A DNA stretch of 64,000 bases from Hippopus hippopus (GCA_946811185.2 OX328112.1:31335442-31399441); one strand, 5' to 3'; positions 1 to 11,125 are shown, counted from the first letter of the stretch. Numbers and translations: made by a program. Notes: generated from the sequence alone by a model not told the origin.

Positions 1-150
1 TCTTTCTCTTTTTTGACGAAATTCTTTTTTTTTTCCCTTTTGCTTAGATTATTCAGCTTAATAATAAAAAAAAGGATACAATTATGAGAGAGGAGGTTTG
101 CAATCAAATCAATAGAACAAATCTCTTTTGAAATCCGTCAAATAATCAAA
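1..150. repeat. Duplicated segment, copy 1 left part
   Basis: Matches 6387-6530 (shared tttttaacgaaattctt-type and gaaat(c/t)cgtca stretches). It continues after the insertion at about 2085-2262, which matches 6534-6700. Confidence 0.7.
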
Positions 151-2085
151 GCGTTGAGAACGCTGATGTGGCATTTGTCAAGGAAGCGACTGTGTAGAAT
201 TAATAATTTGAAAACAGGAGGGTCATGATGGCCCTGGATAGCTCACCTGAGTCAATAGGCGAAATTCACTCCACGTGCGTAATTCAATTTCTGACCAACT
301 GTCTGGTCAATTGAGCTTAAAATGTGGCCTCTGGAGCGTCCACAAGGAATTTCCTGAAGTTGACCTAGTGACCTAATTTATCACCCGATGTGACCCAATT
401 TAGAACTCGTCAAAACATTTATCAAGACAAACATTCTGAACAGTTTTCAAGTTAATTCAGCAATAAATGTGGCCTCTAGAGTGCCCACAAGGTATTTCTT
501 AAATTTGACCAAGTGACCTAGTTCATGACCCCAGGTGACCCAATTCCAAACTCACCCAATATTTCATCAAGACAAACATTCTGACCAATTTTCAAGTCAA
601 TTGAGCAAAAAATATGGCCTCTAGAGTGCCCACAAAGTATTAGTTTAATTTAACCTTGAGACCTAGTTCATGACCCCAGGTGACCCAATTTTTAACTGAC
701 TGAACACGTTGTGCTCAGGTGGGCTAACAAACTTAGAACAGGTTCACTACATACCAAATGTCAAAGCTCCACACCTTCCAGTTTTAGGGAAGAAGAATTT
801 TAAAGTTTTCCTTCTTTGTTCCTATGTTCGAAATTGTGACCCCTGGGGCGGGGCCAGTTTTGACTCCAGGGGCATCATATGAACAAATTGGTAGAGGTCC
901 ACTAGGAGATGCTAGATGCCAAATATCACAGCTCCATGCCTTCCAGTTTCAGAGAAGAAGAATTTTAAAGTTTTCTTTCTTTGTTCCTATGTTCGAACTT
1001 GTGACCCCCGGGGCGGGGCCAGTTTTAACCTCAGGGGCATCATATGAACAAATTTGGTAGAGGTCCACTAGGAGATGCTACATACCAAATATCAAAGCTC
1101 TACGCCTTCTAATGTCAGAGAAGAAGATTTTCAAAGATTTTGCTATTTTTTTCCTTTCTGTTGCCATAGCAACCAGAGTTAAGGGTGGAATTCAATCTCT
1201 TGAACAACTTTGGTAGAGCTTCACCCAAGGAACATCCCTGCCAAATTTCACCAAGATTGGTCCAGCGGTTTAGGAGGAGAAGATGTTTAAAGGAATTGTG
1301 GACAGACGGACAGATGGACGCCGGACAATGACCGATCACAATACCTCACCTTAGCACTTCGTGCTCAGGTGAGCTAAAAAAAAAAAGAGAGAAATATTAT
1401 TTAAATATTAACTTGAAAATCAACCTCCTAAGCAAATTAATACGTCTCTTTGGTTAAAGGTAGATTACTGGTGCCTAAGTTTGCGTTATTTGTGTATTGG
1501 TGGTCTCCCTTTGATCTTTCAAGAGGAGTCAGGAGTAACGTCCCTTGACGGAAGGATGCATGATGGGTAGAGAGAGAAGCCATGTAAATATATTGAATTC
1601 AATTAAGTTTATACCTGAATACTATGATTTTGAGATATCTTTGGCCGTCAGGACCTAATTCCCAACATTACGATAAAGTTTTCTTCCTGTAAATATTCAT
1701 GCACAATCAAATGAGTAGCGTGCAATCATGGGACGAACAAGCCCAGGGACGAACTGGTTTTGGAACGAACAACCCCGGAAGCAAAGCGGTCAGAAGACAA
1801 ATTTTGTGCATATCATTGCGCCAATTGAAGGCTATGAAGAGGTGAAGCTATTTTTACTCAAAAAGAAGTATTTCCACGATCGACAGCCTTTTGCAGTTTA
1901 TTTCAATACGCCATTTCCAATTATATATCTGAGTGCTATTGAAAAACTCATTTGTCTTGAAAAATTGAGTTTAATTGGGTTTACTTCCTTCGGTTTTGGA
2001 CAAAATACCATACATGGTCTTCAAAATTCAATATTGAACATTTATTATTGATCTCATAGTGGCATTGTCTTCGACAAATGCCACA
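151..2085. mobile_element. 1.9-kb insertion in duplicated segment copy 1, with inverted ends
   Basis: Absent from the paralogous copy at 6530. It begins near GTGGCATTTGTCAAGGAAG (172) and ends near GTCTTCGACAAATGCCAC (about 2082), which are imperfect inverted repeats. It contains a Helitron-like element (239-1376) and about 700 bp without a recognisable gene (1377-2080). An open frame at 1728-2051 there has no recognisable motif. Confidence 0.6.
239..1376 (+). mobile_element. Helitron-like non-autonomous element with two tandem cores
   Basis: Bounded by the 13-bp inverted repeat TAGCTCACCTGAG / CTCAGGTGAGCTA. The right end has hairpin GAGCACTTCGTGCTC followed by AGGTGAG and CTAA, the layout of a Helitron 3' end. 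The first core has about three units of 146 bp (318-760, each with a gtggcctct...cccacaagg block). The second has units of 165 bp (777-1165, each with a ggaagaagaatttt-type block). A run of gacagacggacagatgga precedes the end. Similar to the tandem-core pearl/HINE elements known from bivalves. Confidence 0.6.
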
Positions 2086-2262
2086 AAAACAAACCACGTC
2101 TATTTCCTATTTCAGTTTTTCAGTTTCGGTTTATTTATAAAACCATGACGAAACAGACTGTGTATCAGAATAATTTCGCAAAGAAAATGGATTTAAGACA
2201 GCAATTTCTGAGACAGTCTGCCTTTTAAACTCACCACTGTTGGAGAGGTCTGATGACCTCTC
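2085..2262. repeat. Duplicated segment, copy 1 right part
   Basis: Closely matches 6530-6700, with the shared block aaaccacgtctatttcctat and the shared end ggagaggtctgatgac. Confidence 0.8.
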
Positions 2263-2285
2263 CAATAAACGGCGGATGTCTGACT

Positions 2286-2545
2286 AGCTCTAGATCAGCC
2301 TGGTAGCCAAGAACTCACAGAGGCTACTGGTTCGAATTCCCCGACTCGGCCGATTTCTTCTCGTGTATTGATTATAGCCGTTGCGACAAGATTAATTTCC
2401 CTCTCAATCCTGATAACTGCTACGACAATGGTTGTATGGGAAAGCAGCCTGTGGTTTTAAAAGAAAAATGTGCCAAGAGCTGGTGAAACAAACTAAGGGA
2501 GATTATGGATAGGTGTACCGACCACCATGATATAACTGAAATAAC
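2286..2545 (+). mobile_element. tRNA-derived V-SINE-like element
   Basis: Degenerate tRNA head with box B-like GGTTCGAATTCC (2331-2342), then the body shared with the SINE at 16377. Its tail is replaced by the arm of a TTAA-1 copy. Confidence 0.6.
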
Positions 2546-2564
2546 CTTGATAATAAGATAATAA

Positions 2565-2700
2565 ATAACCAGCATTTTCTCCTTTTCCCACATTGTTATC
2601 TATCCTATCAAAGACAGAAATCAACATTTGAGACACACTCAATTTGTCGACTAGATCTATAAATACTTTCAGTTTGGTTAAGTACAAAATTTCGTCGTGT
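2565..2700 (-). mobile_element. TTAA-1 MITE, half copy
   Basis: Only the right half of the core hairpin and the arm with the (c)tttcagtttggttaag block remain. Fused to the SINE tail. Confidence 0.7.
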
Positions 2701-2710
2701 AGAAAACCGT

Positions 2711-2894
2711 GAACCTTTAGGATGCTAAGTGCGACTCACTGACCTGATGCGGACAGTGTAGATCAAGATCAGACTGCACAGAATGTGCAGTCTGATCTTG
2801 GATCTCCACTGACCGATAAGGAGATATTTTCCTAAAAAAAAATGTTTGAAATGGCATTATTCGAGTTTCATTTAACTTAGCAGGGTAAGTTTTA
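2711..2894 (+). mobile_element. TTAA-2 MITE
   Basis: Starts CCTTTAGGATGCTAAG and ends TTAGCAGGGTAAG, with the core palindrome gatcagactgcaca...tgtgcagtctgatc flanked by gacagtgtagatc and its inverse. Confidence 0.8.
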
Positions 2895-3059
2895 AACAAG
2901 AAACAAGGTTACCAGGCTTTTAAAGATTCATACAAGAATAATAACTGCTGTGTAGAAGGTGCCTGTCGATATACGAGTTGTCTCCCTTGTACTAGTGTAT
3001 GAAACAAGATGACTGCGTATGTCTGCATTTAGTGCATTGATTGACTTATTGTATGGTGT

Positions 3060-3246
3060 CTAATCCTTTTCCACACAATCCCGAGTTTTAATAATGATGA
3101 AGAAGGCTTTTGCAAGGATCCAGCATTTTCTTCTTTTTCCACAATGACAGACAAATCTCATTATTTGAGCCTCATTTGATTTGTCGTCTGCAAGTGCTTT
3201 AAATGCAGACGAGTCCAGAAACTCTGCGTGTGGTAAAGCATTAACC
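3060..3246 (-). mobile_element. TTAA-1 MITE, one hairpin arm deleted
   Basis: Both ends are present (ccttttccacacaatcccg and gcgtgtggtaaagcattaa) but only one arm of the core hairpin is left. Confidence 0.75.
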
Positions 3247-3424
3247 CTTATCCTGCTAACTGAATGAAATGAAACTTTCAAGTTAATAATAAACACCCAA
3301 ATTTCGCTATTTCAAAGGCAGTTTTTGGGCAAAGACATCTCCCTATCGGACAGTGCAGTCTGATCTTGATCTTCACTGTCCGCAAAAAGGTCCTTGTATC
3401 GCGCTTAGCAGCCTAGGAATTAAA
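3241..3424 (-). mobile_element. TTAA-2 MITE, one hairpin arm deleted
   Basis: Starts TTAACCCTTATCCTGCTAA and ends cgcttagcagcctaggaatt. It shares its first TTAA with the TTAA-1 copy to the left. Confidence 0.75.
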
Positions 3425-3620
3425 CGCCGTTCTCAACGTTATTTCAATTATGTTACAGCTGCAGGTGGACCATTTCATGTGTTCCTGGAGTTTACTAGTA
3501 TTTTACCATTACTTAGCATAATGTTCTTCACGAGCCACTGGCTGCTTTCTCACATAACTGTCATCAAAACAATGATCTGCGGTTAGAGAGATATGAATCC
3601 TGTCGCAACGGCATTTGATG
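3425..3620 (-). mobile_element. V-SINE-like element, head missing
   Basis: Reads as the reverse of the 16377 SINE body. The 3' tail gttgagaacggcgttt-type sequence is at 3425-3440. The tRNA-like head is not recognisable. Confidence 0.6.
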
Positions 3621-3689
3621 CAGCTCTTCTCTATTTGTCGTTTTAAACTTTTATGCATGGGTCATGTTCATTACCATACAATCCTGTAA

Positions 3690-4153
3690 AGCTTTGCTGG
3701 TAACCATTATTTTCTCCTTTTCCCACAATGCTATCTACTGTATCAAAGTAGGATTCCACGGTACCCAGCATTTTGTCCTTTTCCAACAATGTTTTCTATC
3801 CTATCAAAGATGAATTCCATTACATGGTAGTCTGGCTACCAGCATTTTGTCCTTTTCCTATAATGTTTTCAGAAGGCTTCTTCATCAAGCCACGGTCGTT
3901 AAAACTCGAGATTGTGTGGTAAAACGTTAACTCTTTATAAGTCAACAAAATTTTAGACTTGTCCAAACTCAAAGCATTTGCAGGCGACAAATAAAATGTT
4001 ACTCAAATGATGAGATTTGTCCTTGGACGCATAGAGAACATCGAGGGGAAAGAAGAAAAGCTGGTTACCAGTGTTTTGTCTTTTGTACACAATGTAGTCA
4101 GAAACCTTCTTTCCCATGGGGTTTAAAAATCGGATTGTTGGGTAAAGGGTTAA
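3690..4153 (+). mobile_element. TTAA-1 MITE cluster with triplicated half-hairpin
   Basis: 3690-3931 holds three successive copies of the ccagcattt(t)ctccttttcc arm, each followed by cctatcaaag or an R arm, ending gtgtggtaaaacgttaa. 3932-4153 is a second, fairly complete plus-oriented copy ending gggtaaagggttaag. Confidence 0.75.
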
Positions 4154-4227
4154 GTCTTTATCAGACGACAAAATTACGACCTTGTCCAAATTTGCAGCAG
4201 ACGAGAAAATGAATTAGTTTAAATATA

Positions 4228-4487
4228 TGAGCCATACTCTATGAAAAGGGGGCTTAATGCATCTGCAAAAAGTATCGACCCAGGCCGGCCTGAGCAAATG
4301 GCTGACTTGAGCCGAAACTTTTTGCTATCGGTCAATTTTCTGTCTGTCCAAGGACCAGTTTACCTCATGATTCAGTCGGTTATTAGAAAAAAAAATGGAC
4401 TTAGTGGATGAATAAGTATGTGATAACTTGCTTGGTGTAATAAATCCTGGAGATGCATTAAGTCCCTTTTTGCCAGAGGATGGCTCA
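4228..4487 (+). mobile_element. CATG-foldback element
   Basis: Ends are gagccatactctatgaaaag and the inverse gccagaggatggctca. The inner hairpin around the gacccaggc...gcc region is degraded. The family consensus end is GCCATGCTCTG followed by an AAAGGGGGCTTAATGCATCT block, about 260 bp overall. Confidence 0.75.
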
Positions 4488-4639
4488 TTATTTTGTACAT
4501 GAATGTATGGGCCATTGAACAGTCCCAAAGTTGACTCCCGGTTCCGGGTATCAAACTCAGGACCATTACGAGGCCGACATGGCTCTATCTCATATCCACG
4601 GACACCACTTACATTATAAAATGTTTCTGAACACTTCAA

Positions 4640-4785
4640 ATTTGCCTTTCAAAGAGTAAAATGACATTGTGGGAAAAGCAGATAATAATTGTAAACAGCA
4701 GTAATTGTTTCTCCCTTTTCCACAATGTCTTTATAGTTTTCATCTGAGTGATTACTACAACTCTGAATTGGTAGGTAAAGGGTAT
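4640..4785. mobile_element. TTAA-1 MITE, degenerate
   Basis: Has acattgtgggaaaagcaga and the inverse ctcccttttccacaatgtc separated by a rearranged loop. Ends taggtaaaggg. Confidence 0.5.
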
Positions 4786-5682
4786 GTTTTCCCATACTGT
4801 AGGTTACATGGATGTTTTCAAAATGAGGGTCCCCTCAGTCATCCGCTATGAATTTCTTCCGTGATGTTTAGGGTTTTGGTTTCTAGCAGGACATGTTATA
4901 TGAAAAATATCAGTAATGTTAAGCAAACATAACTGGGTGAAATAAAGCACAAATATTTACGTAGCACCTTTCGCACATGCCCAATATTTTATTGTTCTTA
5001 GTTATAATCAAAGTACTGAAAGTACTGACAGACTAACGAATTTGAAAAAGTGGCTACGGTAAAGATAAAACTTGGTTAGTTTATACAAGACAAGAAAAAT
5101 TTTGAAATTCAGGTTTGAGTCCATTCCAGTTCCGCCGGCTCATTCCGGTTATTAAGTTCAATCCGGATCTAGTTCAATCCATTGATTTTACCGAACGCAA
5201 TTGACTACTAACTTGGCAAAATAAGAAATACCATGAAAAACTTGTTTGTTAACTTTCATTTGAAAACCAGTTATTTCGTTGAAATGATATCCCCGCCAAA
5301 AAGACTTTTTTAATAGAAACATAAAAGAGGTATTGCGTTTTGCATGTACTCGTGGCTTTTTTGTTACTGGTCCATAACAAAACTTTACATTAAGAGCCCT
5401 TTTTCCATAACATGGCATTTCATTAAATGAAAACAAATAATGCTTGTTTGTGGCTTATGATAAACAACAAAAAAAAAAAAATATGAAGGTTTATAAAATT
5501 TTGTCCAGTAGATCTAGTTAAAGAGATATTGGTTTATAAAGGAAATATACATCAAGTCTCCTTTTTCCATGACACAGCATCAAATAAAAAAATAATTTTA
5601 TCAGTGAACTATCATAAGAAACACATGTACAAATTTTCATCAATTTTCAAAAAGGATTTTAGAAGATACATGTCCGAACGGA
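4786..5682. other. No gene or known repeat seen
   Basis: AT-rich sequence with scattered short open frames on both strands and no splice-supported coding signal. Confidence 0.5.
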
Positions 5683-5874
5683 CAGATGGACAGTGTAGAT
5701 TAAGATCAGACTGCACAGACTGCAGTCTGATCTTGGATTAACACTGTCCGATAAGGGTATATTTTTTTCTCTAAAATATAACCTTGAAATAGCAATATTC
5801 AGGTTTTTACCAACAGCTTGAAAGTTTCGTTTATTTTTATTTTTTTTTTAATTTTAACAGATTAAGGGTTAAAC
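5683..5874 (+). mobile_element. TTAA-2 MITE, 5' end truncated
   Basis: Core hairpin with a shortened loop (ctgcacagactgcag) and the end gattaagggttaa. Confidence 0.75.
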
Positions 5875-5925
5875 TTAAACTGGATTATATAGTTAATCAA
5901 TAGCACAAGATGTAATTGTGTAGTT

Positions 5926-6122
5926 AGTTAACAAAATTTTCACTCGTCCAAACTCAAAGCTGTTCCAGACTATAAAGGTAAATGTGGCTTAATTGATGAA
6001 ACCTGATTCTTACAGGGCAGATAGCAATGTGGGAAAAGGAGGAAATGCTGTTTGACCGCAATGTTTTCACAAGGCATCTTCCCCAATTTCGTTAAAACTT
6101 GTGATTGCGTGGTAAAGTGTTA
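5926..6122 (+). mobile_element. TTAA-1 MITE
   Basis: Begins gttaacaaaattttcactcg and ends gcgtggtaaagtgttaa. The hairpin is degraded (tgctgtttgaccgcaatgt). Confidence 0.75.
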
Positions 6123-6386
6123 ATATACAAGACGTAAAATAAACGTTAACATATCATTTTCTCGGTACACATTGATCTAAACAAGTTGGCTTCTTTACAA
6201 AAGAAGCCAGGAGAGGTCAGCATCAATGTTTTCAAATAGTTTATTAGCTTTTAATTTCAATATATTTTGGTACATGTAAACAAACAAGTAAAAAAGCCAC
6301 CGCGTAGAAACCTCATATGCTTTAAATGTCGGTCATTTGACCTACTTGCCGCGTTTTCAAGTCGCATGATCTTGTCCAGCGGTCTT

Positions 6387-6700
6387 CTTTGTCTTTTTTT
6401 AACGAAATTCTTCTTATTTTTACTTCTGCTTAGATTTATTTACTTAATGAAAAATTACAATTATTTGAAAGGTCATTTGCAGCCATGGCAAATTAATATA
6501 ACAAATATTTTCTGAAATTCGTCATATAAAAATAAACCACGTCTATTTCCTATTTCGGTTTTTTGATTTCGCTTTATTTACAAAACCACGACGAAACAGA
6601 TTGTGTATCAGAACAATGTCGCAAGAAAAATGGATTTAGACAGCAAATTCTGTGGCAGTCTGCCTTTTAAACTCACCACTGTTGGAGAGGTCTGATGACT
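6387..6700. repeat. Duplicated segment, copy 2
   Basis: Continuous counterpart of 1-150 plus 2085-2262, showing the pre-insertion state. It is cut at its right edge by the element starting at 6700. Confidence 0.8.
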
Positions 6701-7371
6701 ATGGTGGCATATTTCTGCCGCGAGATACGAGATAGCCATCAGGATAATTTTACAAAACTATCGCGATAAATTAAAGTTTCCTGGAAATTTTATCGAGATA
6801 GTGAGAAGTTTCCTGAAAAAAATATCACGACAAGCTTAATATTTTAACGCAAAATTTCTCAATCGTGCTCGAAGCTGACATGCAAGATAAAATTATCGTG
6901 ATAGCTCTACCTGTTTCTCGATATCTATCAGTAGAAAACTTATCATTTGGATGAACTCGGTAGTTTTTGACTTCACAAGATTGCAGTAAGTAAAAGTTCG
7001 AATAATTAATAATTGTAGCTTAATTGGTAAATTTTAACAAAACTCGAAATGAACAGAAACCTGTAAAATCACAAAGACGACTCGAAATGCCTCCTACGAA
7101 CACTTTAAAACCATTCAGGGAAAAGGAGAATTCATAAGGTTGTAGACGAAGATGTTCCGAAACCGTATCTAATTATAGATACCATGAATGTCAGTTGTGG
7201 GCACTAAAGCAAAAAAAATCATGATAACAGGTAGAAGTATCGCGATATTCTTATCTTGAAAATTTTTATTATCTAGATAATATTTCCAGGGAAACTTTGT
7301 TGTATCACGATAGTTCTCTAAGATTATCGCAATAGCTATCTCGTATCTCGCGGCAGAAATATGCCACCATA
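6700..7371 (+). mobile_element. 672-bp foldback DNA element, TATGGTGGCATA ends
   Basis: Terminal inverted repeats of about 40 bp: TATGGTGGCATATTTCTGCC on the left and the exact inverse on the right, continuing into gcgagatacgagatagc. The sub-terminal zone repeats atcgcgata/tatcgtgat motifs. No coding capacity. A second, inverted and interrupted copy lies at 40969-44380. Confidence 0.85.
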
Positions 7372-7790
7372 CATACGTTATTGAAATTAACAATATTGAT
7401 AATTTTTCCAATATTTTTGTCATTATATGCGAACAAGTTGGAAATGTAGATCTTCATCTACATTTTAAGAAATTTTAACAAAAAAATAATTAATTTCAAT
7501 CTTGTGGATTTAGTCTGACTGTGTTGAATTCTTCTTGTATTAAATCAACCTTCTGGTTGTCAAGGAAGTTGAAGTACGGATACAGTCCAACTTTTTCTCC
7601 ATGTGGAGCAATTCAAAATGGCCGAAAAATTGTTCTTCAGGGTTGACAATGACGTAATACGTGTAACCTATCGGCGGTCTTTCGCTCGTATTACATTGAA
7701 AACAAGGGGAGTTATGTGATAAATATTCAGTCTAGAAATAAGACCCAAATAGTCAGTATTTCAAGGTTGCTCTGGTCTAAGGTGTTTCAG
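7372..7790. other. No gene or known repeat seen
   Basis: Plain AT-rich sequence. No exon with splice signals recognised. Confidence 0.5.
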
Positions 7791-7794
7791 CAAA

Positions 7795-7900
7795 GAGGAC
7801 AGTGTACATAGATCAAAGACCAGGCTGCATGTTTTGTGCAGTCTGATCTTGATCTACACTGGCTGCAAAGGCAACTATTGTCATGAAAGGTGCGTCTCAT
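7795..7900. repeat. Hairpin repeat related to TTAA-2 core
   Basis: gtgtttcagcaaag and a gatc...cagtctgatcttgatc palindrome, then gcaaaggcaactat. A sister copy is at 56315-56430. Confidence 0.6.
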
Positions 7901-7965
7901 TGCATTCCGTTGCGTTTCGTCCCGTTTCGTTGCGTTTCGGTTCCGTTTCTTACTTTATAGGGACC
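7900..7965. repeat. Short degenerate tandem of cgttgcgtttcg
   Basis: Four to five imperfect units of (t)cgttgcgtttcg / cccgtttcg. Confidence 0.6.
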
Positions 7966-8092
7966 CACAGTAAACGTGATGATTCAGGTTGAATTTTTTA
8001 CCATGAACAACATCAATTGTCACAATGTTTTCCTACATCAAAAGGAAAATAACAAAGTGAACTACAGTGTACGTGGTGGTAACCATTTACTT

Positions 8093-8365
8093 TTAAGCCA
8101 TGCTCTGTGAAAAGAGGGGTTGATGCAACTGCAAAAAGTTTCGACACAGGTCAGCCTGCGCAGTTCGCGCAGGCTGACATGGGTCGAAACATTTTGCTAT
8201 TCGTAAATTTTCTGCATGATAAAGGACCATTCTACCTACGTATCCAGACGATTGCTGAACTAAATGGATTTGATGAATCTATAATTACAGTATGTAATGA
8301 CTTTCCTAGTATAATGCATCACGGAAATGCATTAAACCCCCTTTTTCATTTTGTTGAACAGGGAA
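8093..8365 (+). mobile_element. CATG-foldback element
   Basis: Left end gccatgctctgtgaaaaga. Inner hairpin aggtcagcctgcgcag...ctgcgcaggctgaca type. The right end is degraded after gcattaaaccccc. Confidence 0.8.
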
Positions 8366-8449
8366 CATTGCACAGTTGTTGTCGATCTGGATATTCATAA
8401 CATGGGGTTTTGGTTACCATCCAACCTACCATGTAACATTGATTGTTTG

Positions 8450-8722
8450 GTGTAAATCGCTTATCAATGCTATTTCAGTTATAACGCAGCCCACTTCGCA
8501 TATCCATACTTCCTTGGAATTTCTTTTACCAGCACTACGCACACGGGTTGCTTTCTCGCATATCCATCGTTGAAACAATAATCAGTGATGAAAGAAGAAT
8601 GAACCCTGTCGCAATGACTATCATCAATGCAAGAAATTTGGGGAACTGGTGGGTTTGAAATAGCGATTTCCTGTCTTCAAGTCCTGTACTCTACCGACTG
8701 CACTACCAGGATTGGGCTACCC
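8450..8722 (-). mobile_element. V-SINE-like element
   Basis: Body matches the reverse of the 16377 SINE (gaaacaataatcagtgatg, gtcgcaatgactatcatc) with a tRNA-like head at 8690-8722. Cut by the foldback that starts at 8723. Confidence 0.65.
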
Positions 8723-9470
8723 TGTAACCCTACGTTTACACCATTTTCCCGGCAGCCACGGCAGCCACGGCAGCCCCGTTTGTCCGAAACGTGGTGGGCC
8801 GTGAGATTTTGTTCGTTTTTTTCTCCATTTACCAAGTTTTGTTAAGTCTCTTAATGGTACCTCACGGTATCCGTGATAAGTCGTGGAAGGAACCCTATGT
8901 TTACACCATGTTCCCGCCAGCGACGGCAGCCATGTTCCTGACAACCGTGGACAAAACAGTATTGACGTAGTGCAACGCAGAGGACCGTGATCGCCGGGGT
9001 TGCCGTGCTAGATATTTTGACTCTCAAAAAATTTGCCACGGCAGTCCCGATGCTGATGAGAAACTTAACAGACCATAGCGGAACGGGTTGATCGTTGCGT
9101 TCTACAACGGCCTGATCACTACCGGCGAAAAAAGGGCTTCCACTTCCAAACACGGATCGTCTCTGAGTCTTGTTACAGCTTGTTACGTGCTGGTAAGTTC
9201 TGATGCAATCAAGTTTGCTTATCCCGTTCCTCTGCGTTGTATTACGTCATTCCAATTTTGTCCACGGTTGTCAGAAACGGGGCTGCCGGGAACATGGTGT
9301 AAACGTAGGGTTCTATCCACGGCTTATCACGGATACCGTGAGGTACCATTAAGAGACTTGACTAAACTTGGTAAATGGAGGAAAAACGAACAAACTCTCA
9401 CGGCACACTATGTTTCGGACAAAGGGGGCTGCCGTGGCTGCCTGGAACATGGTGTAAACGTAGGGTTACA
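8723..9470 (+). mobile_element. 748-bp long foldback element
   Basis: Ends are perfect inverted repeats TGTAACCCTACGTTTACACC. Inside are further inverted blocks (8815-8890 against 9305-9395) and repeats of gcagccacgg. The unusually high GC content explains the several open frames seen here on both strands, which have no conserved motif. Confidence 0.8.
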
Positions 9471-9508
9471 AGGAAAGTGGACTGTGTAATCGGACTAGGA
9501 CAAAAAAA

Positions 9509-9746
9509 TGAGCCATTCTCCATGAATAGAGGGCTAAATATATTTTCAAAAAGTATCGACCCGGGTCAGCCTGTGCTGTCCGCGCAGACTGACCTGGGTC
9601 AAAGCGTTTTGCTTTTTGTCAATTTTCTGCATGTCAAAGTATTGATTCAGTCAGTTGTTAGACAAAATGGATTTTATAGATCCATAGTTATGTGACAACT
9701 TGCTTGGTATCATGCATCACGGAGACACATAAAGCCAGAGCGTGGC
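9509..9746 (+). mobile_element. CATG-foldback element, split by TTAA-1
   Basis: Starts gagccattctccatgaatag. The right end reads gccagagcgtggct and is interrupted by the TTAA-1 copy inserted at the TTAA that follows. Confidence 0.8.
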
Positions 9747-9975
9747 TTAACTCTTTACCAAACGTCAAAATTTTAGACTGGTCAAAATTGAAAGCACTTG
9801 CAGACGACAAAATAAACGTAATTCAAAAAATGAAATTTGTTTCCAGCAGGGTAGAAAACATTGTGGGAAAAGGAGAAAATGCTGTTTACCAGCATTTTCT
9901 CCTTTTCCCACAATGTTTTCAAAAGGCTTCTGTCTCAGGGTCGTAAAAACCAGGGATTGTTTGGTAAAGGGTTAA
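9747..9975 (+). mobile_element. TTAA-1 MITE, complete reference copy
   Basis: Flanked by TTAA on both sides. Order: TTAACTCTTTACCAAACG, left arm with aaaattttagactgg and gcacttgcagacgac, core gaaaacattgtgggaaaagg with its near-perfect inverse ending cacaatgttttc, right arm with cagggtcgtaaaaaccagg, end gtttggtaaagggttaa. TTAA flanks plus a CCC(T)-like end suggest mobilisation by a piggyBac-type transposase (inference). Confidence 0.9.
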
Positions 9976-10250
9976 ATCCAATGACCCGACGGGGACTTGT
10001 ACAGTAGGCCCTTCCCTTTCGCTCACCGTGCGATTGGCGTGCAAATTTACACCGTCTATCTTTTTTTTAAGATAATTCTTGTTCTCATTTTATTCCATCC
10101 ATTATCTATATTTTTTACCTGTAAATAACACCACGTAACAAAATAGCAAAAAATACGTTGTGTTTTTTTTTTCTCAAAATGTTTCTGTATCTATTTATTT
10201 GCTTTAAAGGGTTTTATTATCATTGATTTAACATCTACTGGTTTTTTTTT

Positions 10251-10438
10251 TAACCTTATCCTGCCAAATAACCATAATGAAATTTTAAAGTCGATAGTAC
10301 AGACCCGAATATTGCTATTTTAAAGTTATGTTTTGGGGAATAACATACCCTTATCGGACAGTGTAGATCAAAGATCAGACTGCACGTTCTGTGCAGTCTG
10401 ATCTTGATCTCCACTGTCCGCAAAAGGTCAGTGAGTCT
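10251..10438 (-). mobile_element. TTAA-2 MITE
   Basis: Begins aaccttatcctgccaaataa and ends gcaaaaggtcagtgagtc. The central palindrome is intact around tgcacgttctgtgca. Confidence 0.85.
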
Positions 10439-10489
10439 AATCTATACAACTTAAGCATAACATGAGTTCTTTTCTTCTTTATACTTATG

Positions 10490-10688
10490 CTAATAAACGT
10501 GACTCAGTGGCCTTTTGTGGACAGTGTATATCAAGATCAGACTGCACATAACGTGCAGTCTGATCTTGGATCTACAATGTCCAATGAGGAGATATATTTC
10601 CCCAAAAATTACTTCGAAATAGCCAAATTCAGGTTTTTACTATCGGCTTAAAAGTTTCTTTAAAATTATTTAGCAGGAAAAAGTTTGA
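10490..10688 (+). mobile_element. TTAA-2 MITE
   Basis: Inverted relative to the copy 50 bp to the left. Core tgcacataacgtgca, end atttagcaggaaaaag. Confidence 0.85.
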
Positions 10689-10689
10689 A

Positions 10690-10795
10690 TGAAATAGTTG
10701 CAGACGGCCATTCTAAATTTGAGGACAATGGCGACACATGCTTTGAATGTATAGAAAACATTGCTGAAAAAGGAGAATTTGCTCGTTAAGAATAA
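10690..10795 (+). mobile_element. TTAA-1 fragment
   Basis: Has ttgcagacggcc and gaaaacattgctgaaaaagg, and ends in the gctcg loop. The right half is missing. Confidence 0.45.
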
Positions 10796-10882
10796 TTTTT
10801 CAATTTCTCATTTTGAGCTATGTTTTCTCTCTCCCTCTCTCTCTCTCTCTCAGACTGAACCACAACATAATAAGATCACCAA

Positions 10883-11067
10883 GGCTCCAAATAGAGGGAG
10901 TGATTTTGATTTCAAAATTTAAAATATTTATTATTCTCCACTAATCCCTATGTTGTGGGTACTCATTAGAATCGTCTCATCGAGACGATTCTAATAAGTA
11001 CCCACAACATAGGGTTTTGAAGAGAAATAATGACTTTAGAATACCATCACTCCCTCTTATCTGGAGC
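10883..11067 (+). mobile_element. Foldback element with GGAGTGAT ends
   Basis: Ends are (c)tccaaatagagggagtgat and the inverse ccctcttatctggag. The centre is the palindrome tagaatcgtctcatcgagac continued by its inverse. Sister copies are at 15838 and 58574. Confidence 0.85.
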
Positions 11068-11125
11068 TCTGATTTCACTTTAGAAACACATTATTATACT
11101 GTAAAGGCAAAAAGGTAAATTTTAC

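Noticed and set aside
1728..2051. 107-residue plus-strand frame
   Set aside because: No motif, no splice context, and it lies inside a non-autonomous 1.9-kb insertion.
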